From Prorocentrum cordatum (taxonomy: Eukaryota; Sar; Dinophyceae; Prorocentrales; Prorocentraceae), in contig CAUYUJ010021697.1 of NCBI GenBank assembly GCA_963575745.1, positions 55,546 through 90,545 of the forward strand: 35,000 nt of DNA, written 5' to 3'. The notes under the pieces are model-generated. The model had not been told where the DNA came from. It saw only the letters and a list, made by a program, of their open reading frames with translations, and made no database searches. The translations under genes and the position numbers were made by a program. This document shows positions 21,181 to 31,018 of this stretch, piece after piece. Position 1 is the stretch's first letter; each line of letters opens with the position of its first letter.

Positions 21181-22118
21181 GTTCTGAAGATGTCTCAGGC
21201 GAAAAGCTGAAGTTGGCATGCATGGTGTTAAATCTACCTTTTTCAATATATCATTTGTTCGTGGATGTCTCAGGCGAGAGCCCGCTTTCCATAGGTGTTA
21301 AATTCGCGACTTTCATTTTCTCGTGGATGTCTCAAACGAAACGTCTGTTTTTGTAAACTGCGATGATGCGAACAACTTAATTGTTTGAGGATGTCTCAAA
21401 CGAAATGCGCATGTAGAGGAATCTCGACAGCCCGCTTGGAATCAGATTGGGCACCGTTTGGGGCTCGGTTGGGGCGGCCTCGGAGCCCAAAAAAACATGT
21501 CACTGCGATGTGACACACATATTTGTGAGGATGTCCCCAGCGAAATCGTCATGCTTAAAAGACTGGTTCGGGCCGTCTGGAAGTCATTTCAGGAGCGATT
21601 ACAAGACGATGTTAGAACTGCAGTTGTCAAACCTATGCTGTTGTATTTTTCACTGGTTGAGGATGTCCCTAGCGAAATCGTCATTTTCGGCAGTCTTCAG
21701 GGCGCTCTTGGAGCCGTCTTTGGGTCCTTTTTGGGCTCTCGCTTCTTCATCCCGAAGCACTTCAAGAACAATGTCAAGACGATGCTGAAAACATCTCATG
21801 TGTTTGAAGATATCCCCAACGAACTGCAAATTTTCTGCCGTGCTCCTTTTTTCGGGTCGGCCGTGCTGCCGGTCCTTGTCTGCGGATGTCCCTAGCGAAA
21901 ACGTAATGTTCAACATCATACGTAGGCGTACACCTCTGTCGACATCTCATTTTGGCTAGGAGGTCTCAGGCGAAACGCATTGTTATGCAGATAAATAAGT
22001 CTCGCGGCGAACAGTTGCTCGAGGATGCCTCGAGCGAAACGTTTGTTTTTGTTGAACGCGATGTCGCGACGATCTCAGTTGTGTGAGGATGTCTCAGGCG
22101 ATATCGCTATATTGAGGA
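21181..22118. repeat. spaced GAGGATGTCTCAGGCGAAA motif block, unit 1
   Basis: The motif or a close variant starts at 21186, 21261, 21323, 21387, 21527, 21659, 21806, 21882, 21957, 22021 and 22085. Spacing is 62-76 bp or about twice that (132-147). It is therefore a strongly degenerate tandem repeat of about 70 bp in which only the 19-bp core is well kept. An open frame at 21458-21895 reads through it, but nothing supports it as protein. Confidence 0.75.
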
Positions 22119-22479
22119 ACCTGACCGGACAAGAACGGGAAGCGTCCTTGTGTGTCCTGAGCTTATGATATACCCTCCGGTCCTAGCATGCGCTGCGCAA
22201 GTCTGTCGTGGTGTGCGTGCGTTTGCGAGTGCGCGTGCGTGCGTGAAATATGTGCATGTGCATCCGTGCGTGGTGGTCTGCGGCACTGCTGTGTTGTGCC
22301 GTGCTGCTCTGCCGTGCTCCTGCGGTCTGCGTGAACGTATGTTGCCTCCCTGTGTGTGCGTGTGTGCGTGTGTGTGAGTGTGTATGTGTCTATGTCTGTG
22401 TGTGCGTGTGCGTGTGCGTGTGCCTGTGTGTGCGTGTGCCTGTGTGCGTGTGCCTGAGCGTGCGGCTGTGTGAATAGAT

Positions 22480-23224
22480 GTTCTGGGTGTTCTGCCGTGC
22501 TCCTGCGTTTTCTGCCGTGTTCCTACATGTGCTGCCGTGCTCCTGCGTTTTGTGCCGTGTTTCTGTGTGTTCTGCCGTGTTCCTGCTTGTGTTGCCGTGC
22601 TCGTATGTGCTTTATGTAATCTGCCGCGCTCCTGTCGGAGCGCCTGTGTGTTCTGCCGTGCTCCTATATATTATGTGTGTTCTGACGTGCGCCTCGTGAT
22701 CCTGCGTGTTCCGCCAAGCTCCCGTGTTCTGCCGTACTAGTGCGTGTTATGTCGTGCTCCTGCGTGCTCTGCCGTGCTCCTGTGTGTTCTGCCGTGCTCC
22801 TATGTGTTCTGCCGTGCTCCTGTGTGTTCTGCCGTGCTCCTGCGTGTTCCGTGCTCCTGTGTGGTCTGTGTGTTCTGTCGCGCTCCTGTGTGTTCTGCGG
22901 AGCTCCTGTGTGATCTGCCGTGTTTCTATGCATTCTGTGTTTTCCGTATTCCTCATGCTCTTGCGTGTTCTGTCGTGCTCCTGTGGTCCGCCGTGCTCCT
23001 GTGTGTTCCGCCGTGCTCCTGTGTATTCTGTGTATGTGTGTTTGCCGTGCTCGTATGTGCTTTATGTAATCTGCCGCGCTCCTGTCGGAGCGCCTGTGTG
23101 TTCTGCCGTGCTCCTATGTATTATGTGTGTTGTGCTGTGCTCATCGTGCTGCGTGTTGTGCCGTGCTCATATGTGTTCTGCCGTGCTTCCGCGTGTTCTG
23201 CGGGTTCCCCCATGCTCCTGCGCG
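22480..23224. repeat. 20-bp minisatellite, array 2 left part
   Basis: Same TGTGTTCTGCCGTGCTCCTG unit as array 1. The segment around 22590-22675 is repeated at about 23040-23128, including GTCGGAGCGCCTGTGTG, so part of this array was itself duplicated as a block of about 450 bp. Confidence 0.9.
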
Positions 23225-23244
23225 TTCAAGGTTAAAGGTTCAAG
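23225..23244 (-). repeat. 7-bp repeat 3' tail of the LINE-like element
   Basis: In element sense the terminus reads TTGAACC-TTTAACC-TTGAA, nearly three units of a 7-bp repeat, and then satellite resumes. Short tandem tails instead of poly(A) are known for several LINE families. Confidence 0.6.
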
Positions 23245-23400
23245 ACGGGGCCTCGAAGGCGCTGGGGCGCGCAAAACAAAAACGGGCAGGGCCAGACGGG
23301 ACAGAGTTCCCGAGAGAAGCCGAGCCCCAGAGAGCACTGAGGGCTACGCGGGCCTACTCACCACAGGGAGCAACAGCGCGAGCCTCACCGATGCTAACTA

Positions 23401-25308
23401 TCACTCACTCTCGGACGGCGGCCGCAATACGCCAGACGGCGGCGCCCCCAGCGGCTCACGGGCGCCCCGCCCGCCGTTTGGCCGCGGCGGCGTGCCACTC
23501 CTCGCTGAACTCATGCGCGCCGAAGAGCCCTGTTCTCGCCCTCCTGCCGGCACCGCCTCGATGCCGAGCCACTCCAGGTAGCGCTCCTGGGCGCGTCCTG
23601 GCACTTGCCCTCGAGCGCGCAGCGCAGGGATGCCTTCTCCCTTCACTCTCTGCCTGCCCGCTCTCGGCCAGCCCCCAAGATGGGGCCCCTTCCCCCGCGG
23701 GATGCGCAGGTTCCTGCCAGACTTGTCGGTCCTGCTGCCTGGGCCCCGCGCCTTCAGGCGAGGCTTCACTCCCGAGCAAGCGCCCCGCACCATGCACTCG
23801 CCGCGCTTGGAGCAGGGCGGCCGCTGCATGGGGGGGTCACGGCTGAGCTCCCGCATCTCATGGCGGCCGGAGGCCTGCCGAGCTCCGAGGCCAGCGCCTG
23901 TGTCCTCTCGAAGCTCGAGGAGCATGGGATCGAGCTCGTCGCCTCGATCCGCGACCAGGCACCGCTCCGACTTGGAGTGCCAATCAATCTGCGCCAGGGT
24001 CCACGCCACTGCGTCGATGGGCGAGGCACGGCGCTTCCAAGTGGCGGCACTAGCGCTCCTTGATGCAGCCTCCTCCAGCCCCCGAGCCAACATTCTGAGC
24101 GGCAGCTCGCCTGACTGCCGCTGGCCCGCCAGCATCTGGACCGCGCTGCTGGCGGAGAGGACCGCTGGATCGAGGTCACGCCTGCGCCTCCGCTCGGCGC
24201 CGCTCATGCACAGCCCTAGCGCCGCGCCAAGGTGGGGCGCCCTTGCGCTGCGGCCTGCAGCAAGCCTCCAGCTGCGAAGCACTCTGTCCGCGATGCCCAT
24301 GACCGCGCGGCCCCGCCCCATGCAGGCCGCGGGGCCCGCCTTGTGGATCAGGTCCAGCTCCACTCCCGCAGCACGGAGGCAGCCCAGCCTGCGCGCACGG
24401 TGTAGGGCTCCAGGAGCTCGTACTCGGCCCTCATGCACTCCTTGCCTCGCGACGGTGGCACCCGTGCTGAGGTCCCTGGCCTGCACGGTCTTACATAAAG
24501 TCCAGCACTGCGCCTTCCAGTACTCGCCAAGCTGCCTCACACCGCTGGGGCTCGAGGCGAGGAAGGTGGTCTTGGCCGCACTGAGGGGAAGAAGCTGATC
24601 ACGGAGGAGGCGAGCCACTTCCAGCCCAGCGCTGCCTGGTTGGGGGGTGAACGACTCGGCGGCCAGGCCTACGAAGCAGAGGATACGCGGCCTCTGGTAG
24701 AGCACGAGCAGACCTCGAAGTAGCCGCTGGTCGAAGCCATGCTCGACTCCACACCGCCACAGGAAGTCGTGCCACAGGTCCACGTAGAGCTTGGCGATGC
24801 CTGGGCAGAGGCTGGCGGAGGCACACCCGCTCTCACGCGCTAACGCGGCATATGCGTTGTGCAGTCCACCTGACTTCTCGTACTCGCAGTCCGCCTTACC
24901 CCCAAGGCAGCAGCGGTCGTGCTCCGCCTCCCACAGCGCGCCGATAGGCTGCCTCAGGCGGCTCCAGATGCGCATGAGCAGTGGGACGAACGCGATCGGT
25001 CGAACTTCTCCATCCGACTTGGGAACGAAGACCATCATGGCTGCCTGGGCGCCCAGGGGCTGGGGCTGCACCTCATAGGCTGCCAGGAGGTCCAGGCCGC
25101 GCATCTGCGAGCAGGCCAGCCGCCCCAGGCCTGATGCGGTGGACACAGCGACCTCTAGCATGCGATGCTTGAAGTCGCTCGGGACCTGCCATGCTACCTC
25201 CGCTGCCCGCAAGGCGCTGCAAACCAAAGCCGCGACGCTGTCTGACTGCACCAGTGGGCCCTCAATGTCCGAGGGCGCGAACGGGTGGAGGAAGACCGCG
25301 CGCTCCAT
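23401..25308 (-). pseudogene. LINE-like reverse transcriptase with missing catalytic centre
   Basis: The 635-codon frame reads MMVFVPKSDGEVRPIAFVPL (residues 91-110), the RT finger motif (V-x-x-P-K-x-x-G-x-x-R-P-I), then MRIWSRLRQPIGALW. Residues 172-182 read AKLYVDLWHDF, where motif A with its first catalytic Asp is expected. After ESFTPQPGSAGLEVARLLRD (219-236) the text jumps directly to LSAAKTTFLASS (242-253), the thumb block that normally follows the FVDD motif by some tens of residues. Motif C with the catalytic Asp pair is therefore deleted. LDPAVLSASSAVQML (379-393) is also a block I remember from dinoflagellate RT proteins. The C-terminal 150 residues are basic, low-complexity and of unknown role. 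The Met at 25308 is only the first ATG of the frame; the true protein probably began upstream in the zinc-finger frame. Confidence 0.75.
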
Positions 25309-25829
25309 GCGGCGCGTAGCCCCTTCTGGCCTCCTCTGGGCGGCGCGGGGCGACGCAGGCCTCCTGGAGCCGCACCAAGTGGGGCTTGGCTCCGTGCCGA
25401 CTGACGGAGGCCTCGATCACCTCCATGCTCCACCTCCTGGCGTCGCCGTATACCCCAAGTACCTCCAGCCCGCAGCGGACGCCCTGAGCCGCCGCCGTGG
25501 CCTGGCCCGGTGCCGGCGGGGCAGGCTCGCTCCCGAGGTCGCGAGGCCGCTTGCTGCCAAAGCGGGCAACCTCGGGACTGCTGCACACGTGCAGGCGTGG
25601 CCCCGCCGCACTGGCCTCGCCGCGCGCTCGTCCGCCCCGGCTGTGATCCTCCGTCGCGGCTCCCAGCTGCGCGGCCAGCAGGACGAGCAGCCAGAGGGGC
25701 CAGGTCCGCAGCCTCAGCAGCCAGCTCCCGCTTGCATGCCGGGGACACCTGCGGCCACTCGCCATGCGCGCTGCCATGCCGCTCTGCTTGGCCACGGTCC
25801 GCGGCGGGCTGCGGCTGCCAGGGGCCTCT
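25309..25829 (-). pseudogene. degraded linker of the LINE-like element
   Basis: GC-rich sequence between coiled coil and RT, open in two frames. No endonuclease motif (such as the N-terminal WN or the central QE of AP endonucleases) could be found. A piece reading GLEVLGVYGDARRWSMEVIEA is the only stretch that looks protein-like. Confidence 0.4.
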
Positions 25830-26773
25830 GCTGCCTGCGAGATCGCCATCGTCGCTGCTGATCTCGTCCATGGGGCAGGACTCAGCCCACTGCGCTCGCT
25901 TGGGGGCCGACGGGGGCCCTGCGAGCTGCGCCCGCACCGCCTCCATCTGGGTGCGAATGGCTGCCCATGCCACCTCGAAGTTGCTGGAGCCCCAAGCTTC
26001 TGGCAGCTTGTCCAGCTGCGTGAGGAGCCCTGGTACCTGGCTGGCCCCAGCCCACTCGGCTGCGCGTTGGCGCTGCCGCGCCTCTGCCTCCTCACGGGCT
26101 GCTTCCTCGAGGACCTGGAGCGCCCTGCTGGCCTCCTCCACCTCGCCGTCGAGCGCCGCGAGCTCCTCCTGGCCCTTCTGGAGCTGGACCTCCGCGAGGT
26201 CCCGCGCAGTCTGCTTCTGCTCAAGGGCCTGGCGGGCCGAGCGGAGCCGCTTCTCCGCCTTGCTGATGGCGCTTGCCTCCTTGTGCAGCAGAGTCGACCG
26301 CGGCATGGTGGAGGCCTTTTGCTCCGCTGCCTCCCGCAGGGCCCTGCCCGCTTCGCCTCCAGCTGGTTGGCCACGACGTCGGTGAAGCAGCTGTCGACGC
26401 CGTCGGGCGGCCCCGCCTGCAGCGCCTCCAGCTGCTCGACCGTTGCCTGCAGCCTCTCGATCGCCGTGACGCCACCGCCGCTGGGCGCCCCGCTCGCCGC
26501 TGAAGCCGAGGTCTGCGACCTGGTGGATGCCGCACGCGAGGCTGCACTGCGGCCCTGCCGCTGAGCTCGGCGCCCGCGTGGCTGGTCCACCCAGCCGTCC
26601 TTGTCGGCCTTGGGCTTCGCCATGGCGGGGGGCGATCCCAGCGCCCAGGGCGGTGCGGCATACCCACAGCTGAAACACTTGGAGCGCCAGTCCCAGTTCC
26701 AACCACCGCAGCTGCACATCCAGTATGGCCTGCTGCGCTTGCCACAGCTGCCGCCTCGCGAGGAACGCGCCAT
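25830..26773 (-). pseudogene. LINE-like ORF N-terminus: RanBP2-type zinc finger and coiled coil
   Basis: From ATG at 26773 the frame reads MARSSRGG, then WMCSCGGWNWDWRSKCFSCG. W-x-C-x-C-G-x-W-N-x(6)-C-x-x-C fits a RanBP2-type zinc ribbon (fold known to bind RNA or protein). A spacer with AIERLQATVEQLEAL follows. Near 26330 the reading moves to another frame with ISKAEKRLRSARQALEQKQT, LAALDGEVEEASRALQVLEE and EEAEARQRQR: heptad-rich coiled coil, ending in an acidic patch (DEISSDDGDL, about 25870). I recall zinc ribbon plus coiled coil plus endonuclease plus RT as a dinoflagellate LINE-like layout. An out-of-frame ATG lies at 26865, right after the spliced-leader relic. Confidence 0.7.
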
Positions 26774-26868
26774 GGCCAAGGCTGCGCAGGCTGACGGCCC
26801 GCGCCCCCACGCCGCGAAGACAGGGAGCACAAAGGCGGACGACTCGCGGTCGTCGGGTGCTCCATGGC

Positions 26869-26889
26869 CTTGAGCCCAAACGGCTACGG
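26869..26889 (-). other. relict dinoflagellate spliced leader
   Basis: In element sense the 21 bases match the conserved dinoflagellate spliced-leader exon (CCGTAGCCATTTTGG...CAAG) at 19 of 21 positions, with changes only at position 9 (A to G) and 13 (T to G). The preceding base, T in element sense, is allowed by the degenerate first position of the leader. The match starts exactly at the element boundary, where satellite resumes, and ends at the AG/G junction used in trans-splicing. Such relics mark reverse-transcribed trans-spliced mRNAs. Confidence 0.85.
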
Positions 26890-26985
26890 ATGCTCCTGTG
26901 TGTTCTGCCGTGCTCTTGTGTGGTCTGCCGTGCTCCCGCGATGTCTGCCGTGTTTCTGCGTGCTGGTCTGCCGTGATCCTGCCCA
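26890..26985. repeat. 20-bp minisatellite, array 2 right part
   Basis: About five degenerate units resume immediately beyond the spliced-leader relic and lead into the motif block, exactly as at the right end of array 1. Confidence 0.85.
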
Positions 26986-27908
26986 TGTCCCGAAGATGTA
27001 TCAGGCGAAAAGTTTAAGTTTAACATGCACTGTTTAAAATCAGCCTTTTCACTATCTCGGTGTTTCGAGGATGTCTCAGGGATAACCCCATTTCCATAGG
27101 TGTGCCAACTTCGCGACTTTCATTAAGCGAAACACCTGTTGTTGTAAAAGGCGATGTTGCGAACAACGTAATTGTTTGAGGATGTTTCAAGCGCAATGTG
27201 CATTTGGAGGAATCTCGAGGGCGCTCTTGGAGTCATATTGGGCCTCGTGTGGGGCTCGTTTGGGGCCGTCTCGATGCCTTAAAAAATGTAGCCACTGCGA
27301 TGTCACACACAGATTTGCTGTGAGGATGTCCCCAGCGAAATCGTCATGTTTAAAAGGCTGGCGTGGGTCGTCTGGAAGGCATTTCAGGAGCGAGTCGAAG
27401 ACGATGTTAGAACAGCAGCTTTCAAACCAATGATAGTGGATTCTTCACTGTTCGATGATGCCCCTAACGAAATTGACATGTTCACCAGTTTTCAGGGCGT
27501 TCTTGGAGCCGTATATGGGTCCTTTTAGGGCTCACATGTCTTCATTATGAAGATGTTCAAGAACGATGTCGTGACGATGTTGGGAGCATGTCATTTGTTT
27601 GAGGATGTCCCCAACGAAATACGCATTGTCTGCCGTGCTTTTTTTTCTGGTCCGCCGTGTTGCCACTCATTTTCTGAGGATGGCCCTAACGAAAAAATGA
27701 TTTGCAACATCATGTGTAGTCGTAGTCCGCCGGCGACATCTCATTGTGGCTAGGATGTCCCAGGCGAAACGCCAATTGGTAACTTATGAATGAATTTCGC
27801 GGCGATCAACTGTTCGAGGATGTCTCGAGCGAAACGCTTGTTTCTGTCAAACGCGATGACGCGAAGATCTCAGTTTTGTGAGGGTGTATCAGGCGAAATC
27901 GCTATGTT
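26986..27908. repeat. spaced GAGGATGTCTCAGGCGAAA motif block, unit 2
   Basis: Motif variants start at 26992, 27067, 27178, 27322, 27454, 27601, 27676, 27751, 27817 and 27880, almost point for point with unit 1. One motif near 27125 has lost its first half (TTAAGCGAAAC). Confidence 0.75.
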
Positions 27909-28870
27909 GAAGAACCTAACCAGACAGGCACGGGAAGCGTCACTTTTGTCGGCTAGGTAAATGAAGTATGCTCTCCTGTTGGTCTGCCGCGCAGATACAG
28001 ATGTCGTGGCGTGCGTGCGTTTGCGCGTGCGCGTGCGTGCGTGGAATATGCGCATGTGCGTCCGTGCGTGGTGGTCTGCGGCACTGCTGTGTTGTTTGCC
28101 GTGCTGCTCTGCCGTGCTCCTGCGGTTTGCGTGAACGCATGTTGCCTCTCTGTGTGTGTGCGTGTGTGTGTGTGTGCGTGTGTGCGTGCGCGTGTGCGTG
28201 TGCGTGTGCCTGTGTGCGTGTGTTTCTGTGCGTGTGCCCGTGGATGCGGTGGTGTGACTAGATGTTCTGGGTGGTCTGCCATGCTCCTGCGTGTTCTGCC
28301 GTGTTCCTGTGTGTTCTACCGTGCTCCTGCTCCTGTGCGTTCTGCCGTGTCCCTGTGTGTTTTACGTGTTCTGCCGTGCACCTGTGTGTTCTGCCGTGCT
28401 TCTGCCTGTTCTGCCGTGCTCATATGTATTATTTGTGTTCTGTCATGCTCCTCGTGCTCCTGTGTGTTCTGCCGTGCTCCTGTGTGTTCTGCTGTGCTCC
28501 TGTTTGTTCTGCTGTGCTCCCGTGTGTCTTTTGGGTTGAACCGTGCTCCTGTGTGTTCCTGCCGTGATCCTGTCCATTTCCTGAAGATGTCTCAAGCGGA
28601 AAGCTCACTTTTACCACGCATGGTCTTAAATCAGCCTTTTCAATATGTCATCATTATTTCGAGCATGTCTCAGGCGAGATCACCATTTCCATACGTTTGT
28701 TAAATTCGCGGTTCTCATTTTCTGGTGGATGTCTCAAGCGAAAAGCTTGCTTGTTGTGAATGACGGTGTTGCGAACGATTCATGTGTTTAGGATGTATCG
28801 AGCGAAATTCGCACTTTGAGGAATATCGAGGGCGCTCTTTGGGTCATATCGGGGCTTGTTTGGAGTTCGG
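27909..28870. repeat. macro-repeat unit 3, truncated
   Basis: Leader (ACCAGACAGGCACGGGAAGC), GT tract (28150-28250), short 20-bp minisatellite (28262-28570) and four motif copies (28581, 28661, 28724, 28789). The unit breaks off near 28870, where the CCAAGA-type array starts. The homology ends inside the segment GGGCTTGTTTGGAG, equivalent to about 21460 in unit 1. Confidence 0.8.
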
Positions 28871-29530
28871 CCGATTCGGAGGGAGGGGGGTCCGCCTGGA
28901 TCCCCCGGGCCCGGCCTCACCGCATCATGGGAGGATAGAGGCTCCCATAACCAGCCCAGAAGCCCCACGAGGCCCCCAAGACTGTCAGAGGGCCACCAGT
29001 CGCCGACGGCTCCTCCAGGACAGCGAAGTAGCACCCAGACAGCCCAAGACGCCCCCAACACGCCCCAAGACGCCTCCAAGAGCCCTCCCAGGAGGGCCCC
29101 ACGAGCCAACATGTATTGTTTTGTCCAGAAGTTTCGGTTTCCCGACGCTCCACGACGGCCCAAGAGGCTCCAATGATCCCCCCAAACGGCCCCAGCGGCA
29201 TCCAAGAGGGTCCCTAAACAGGCAAAGAGAGCCCCCACATGGCCCTCGAAACGGACTCAAGGCCTCCAGCATGGCCCAAAAGAGCTCCTAGACCGCCGCA
29301 GGAACGGCCCCGGAGGGGAACCCGAGCCTGCATTTCGAGCCCTAGGCCCCCCGAGACCCGTGAGAACCCTCCACGAAGCCCCAAGAGGCCCCCCAGAGGC
29401 CCCCATGAAACGCCCAATAGGGCACCGAAAAGCTCCCCAAAAGCGCCAGCCGCGAGTTCCCCAAGGGGTCGGCGGTGTGGCGTGAGCCCAAGAATCTCCA
29501 GAGACCTCTAGGGGCCGCCAGGGATCCCTG
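28871..29530. repeat. degenerate CCAAGAYGCC array, copy 2
   Basis: Same word family as 2030-3060 (CCCAAGACGCCCCC, CCAAGAGGCTCC). A less repetitive insert at about 29100-29155 (GCCAAC, TTGTCCAG) loosely resembles the one at 2650-2690. Confidence 0.65.
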
Positions 29531-29647
29531 GCCACGCCTCCAGGGAAAAGCGGGGGGAGGCTGCATCCCTGCGTTCCGGACATCATCCCCTTCTCCGCCC
29601 ACGATGCTCCGGACCCCGTGCGCCGATCCTCCAGCCAGGAAAGCCCA
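29531..29647. other. no gene recognised
   Basis: GC-rich spacer between satellites. Nothing identifiable. Confidence 0.35.
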
Positions 29648-29845
29648 GAATCGAATCGATAAGTCGGATCGGCGATCGCAATGAATCGGATCGGCGGAAA
29701 TCGGCCGCCGAGTCGGGAAAAGTCGAATCGGAATCGGCAAGCTAGCAGGCCCCCATTGAGAAATCGGAGCCCAGACCAGAATCCGGAGTCGAGTCGAATC
29801 GGAATCGGAGTCCATCGAAATCGAATCGAATCGAATCGGGGGGAG
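29648..29845. repeat. degenerate GAATCG/GGATCG hexamer repeat
   Basis: AATCGGATCGG, GTCGAATCGGAATCGG and (AATCG)n words over about 200 bp. They are interrupted by a CCCCCATTG spacer near 29750. Confidence 0.75.
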
Positions 29846-29950
29846 CGAAATGAGCCCTGTCCAGCCCCTGCCCCGCTGTTCGACCCCCCTTCCAGCCTTC
29901 CCTTCCCCCCCGCCCGCCCTGCGCGCGCGCGAGAGGAAGAGGCAGCAGGC
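29846..29950. other. GC-rich spacer
   Basis: C-rich, ending in a GCGCGCGCGAG run. It would be intron sequence if the candidate exon to its right is real. Confidence 0.3.
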
Positions 29951-30011
29951 CTGAATGTCCATGTTCTGCTGCAGCTCCTCCTCTCGCTCTTTCTTCAGGT
30001 TCTTCCTCCTG
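29951..30011 (-). CDS. possible isolated exon, coiled-coil peptide
   Basis: A 61-bp minus-strand stretch reads RKNLKKEREEELQQNMDIQ in one frame, a typical charged helix and unlike the surrounding satellites. It is preceded by a pyrimidine-rich CTGCTCCTCTGCTTGAACAG that could be a 3' splice site. It is followed by CAG/GCCTGC, compatible with the GC-AG introns known in dinoflagellates. No neighbouring exon was found and no family is recognised. It may be chance. Confidence 0.2.
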
Positions 30012-30375
30012 CTGTTCAAGCAGAGGAGCAGTAGCCACCAGGCCCCAACACGAAGGGCCGGCGATCGCATGAGGATCCCACCGCCGTCATGCCCATCTCG
30101 TTCCCCATCCTCCGCCTATGTTATCCAACTAGGTTTGTTATTAGAGTTCCTAGAGCATTGCGTTGAAAGCTGGCCCATGGCACCCACTCGCCCCTGAAAG
30201 GCTCAGCTTGCACTGCCTTGGATGTTGAATACGACTGTGTGTTGATTGCTTGTCTCCTTGCTGTTGTGCTTGCTTGCCGGTCTGCCTGCCTGTCAGCTTG
30301 CTCGATTGATTGCTTGCGCCCTATCATAACCCATCGCTTCCAAACATACCATGCCCTACTCGATTGGTTCCTGCG
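30012..30375. other. no gene recognised
   Basis: Ordinary-looking sequence with a short CTTGCYTG-rich patch (30240-30310). No RNA gene or domain seen. Confidence 0.4.
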
Positions 30376-31018
30376 ACATATACATACACACATATATACA
30401 TATATACATACATACATACATACATACATACATACATACAGACAGACAGACAGACAGACAGACATGCATACATGCATACATGCATACATGCATACATGCA
30501 TGCATACATACATACATATATACATATAGATACATACATACATATATGCATACGTACAAACAAAAAAACGTACGTGCATACATACATACATGCATACATA
30601 CAGTCATACAGTCAGACAGTCATACATACATACATACATACATACATACATACATGCATGCATACATACATACATATGTACATGCATACATACATACATA
30701 AATACGCACATATATACATATATATATATACATACATACAGACATCCAGACATACAGACATACAGACATATAAACATACATACATACATACATATATCTA
30801 TACATACATACATACATACATACATACACGAATATGCGTGGATACATAGATACATACATGCATGCATACATACATACATGCATGCATGCATGCATTCATA
30901 CATACATACACACATACACAGATACATACATACATACATGCATGCATGCATGCATAAATACATGCGTACATACATGAACAAGTACATACATACATACAAA
31001 CATACATACACAGACATG
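30376..31018. repeat. (CATA)n tetranucleotide array
   Basis: About 640 bp of CATA/TACA, mixed with ATGCATGC, CAGA and TATATA variants. Both strands stay open (Tyr/Ile/His/Thr on plus, Met/Cys/Val/Tyr on minus) for purely compositional reasons. Confidence 0.93.

Larger units (their letters stand above)
19403..22118. repeat. macro-repeat unit 1
   Basis: A 2.7-kb unit in three parts: a leader starting GACCGGACAAGAACGGGAAG with GT-rich DNA (19636-19745), a 20-bp minisatellite (19757-21180), and a motif block (21181-22118). The next unit starts with the same leader at 22119 and a third at 27909. The three are tandem copies of one larger repeat. Confidence 0.85.
23225..26889 (-). mobile_element. 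LINE-like element with spliced-leader relic, inserted in satellite
   Basis: A 3.66-kb minus-strand insertion that interrupts the 20-bp minisatellite. The 5' end (26889-26869) is a relict dinoflagellate spliced leader. The 3' end (23244-23225) is a short 7-bp repeat tail. ATGCTCCTGCGCG at 23212-23224 and ATGCTCCTGTGTG at 26890-26902 may be a 13-bp target duplication (11 of 13), though they also resemble the satellite unit. Coding order: zinc finger, coiled coil, RT. The apurinic endonuclease expected between coiled coil and RT is not recognisable, and the catalytic part of RT is deleted. Several frame changes mark it as dead. Confidence 0.8.
22119..27908. repeat. macro-repeat unit 2, split by a retroelement
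   Basis: Same leader, GT tract (about 22350-22470), 20-bp minisatellite (22480-23224, resuming 26890-26985) and motif block (26986-27908) as unit 1. Removing the 3.66-kb insert leaves about 2.1 kb. Alignment by eye of the motif block with unit 1 is continuous from start to end. Confidence 0.83.

Noticed and set aside
19474-21210. 578-codon plus-strand open frame, Cys/Val/Leu-rich
   Set aside because: It is the 20-bp minisatellite read through all three frames; the unit has no stop and 20 is not a multiple of three.
21943-21957. ATTTTGGCT word resembling the middle of the spliced leader
   Set aside because: Only 9 bases match, no flanking leader sequence, and the equivalent place in unit 2 reads ATTGTGGCT.
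19757-23224. CRISPR array
   Set aside because: The 20-bp units are contiguous with no unique spacers.
23456-26976. Long plus-strand frames opposite the LINE-like element
   Set aside because: Shadows of the GC-rich minus-strand coding remnants; no recognisable domain on the plus strand.
30310-31017. Tyr/His/Ile and Met/Cys/Val frames
   Set aside because: Tetranucleotide CATA array; compositional.
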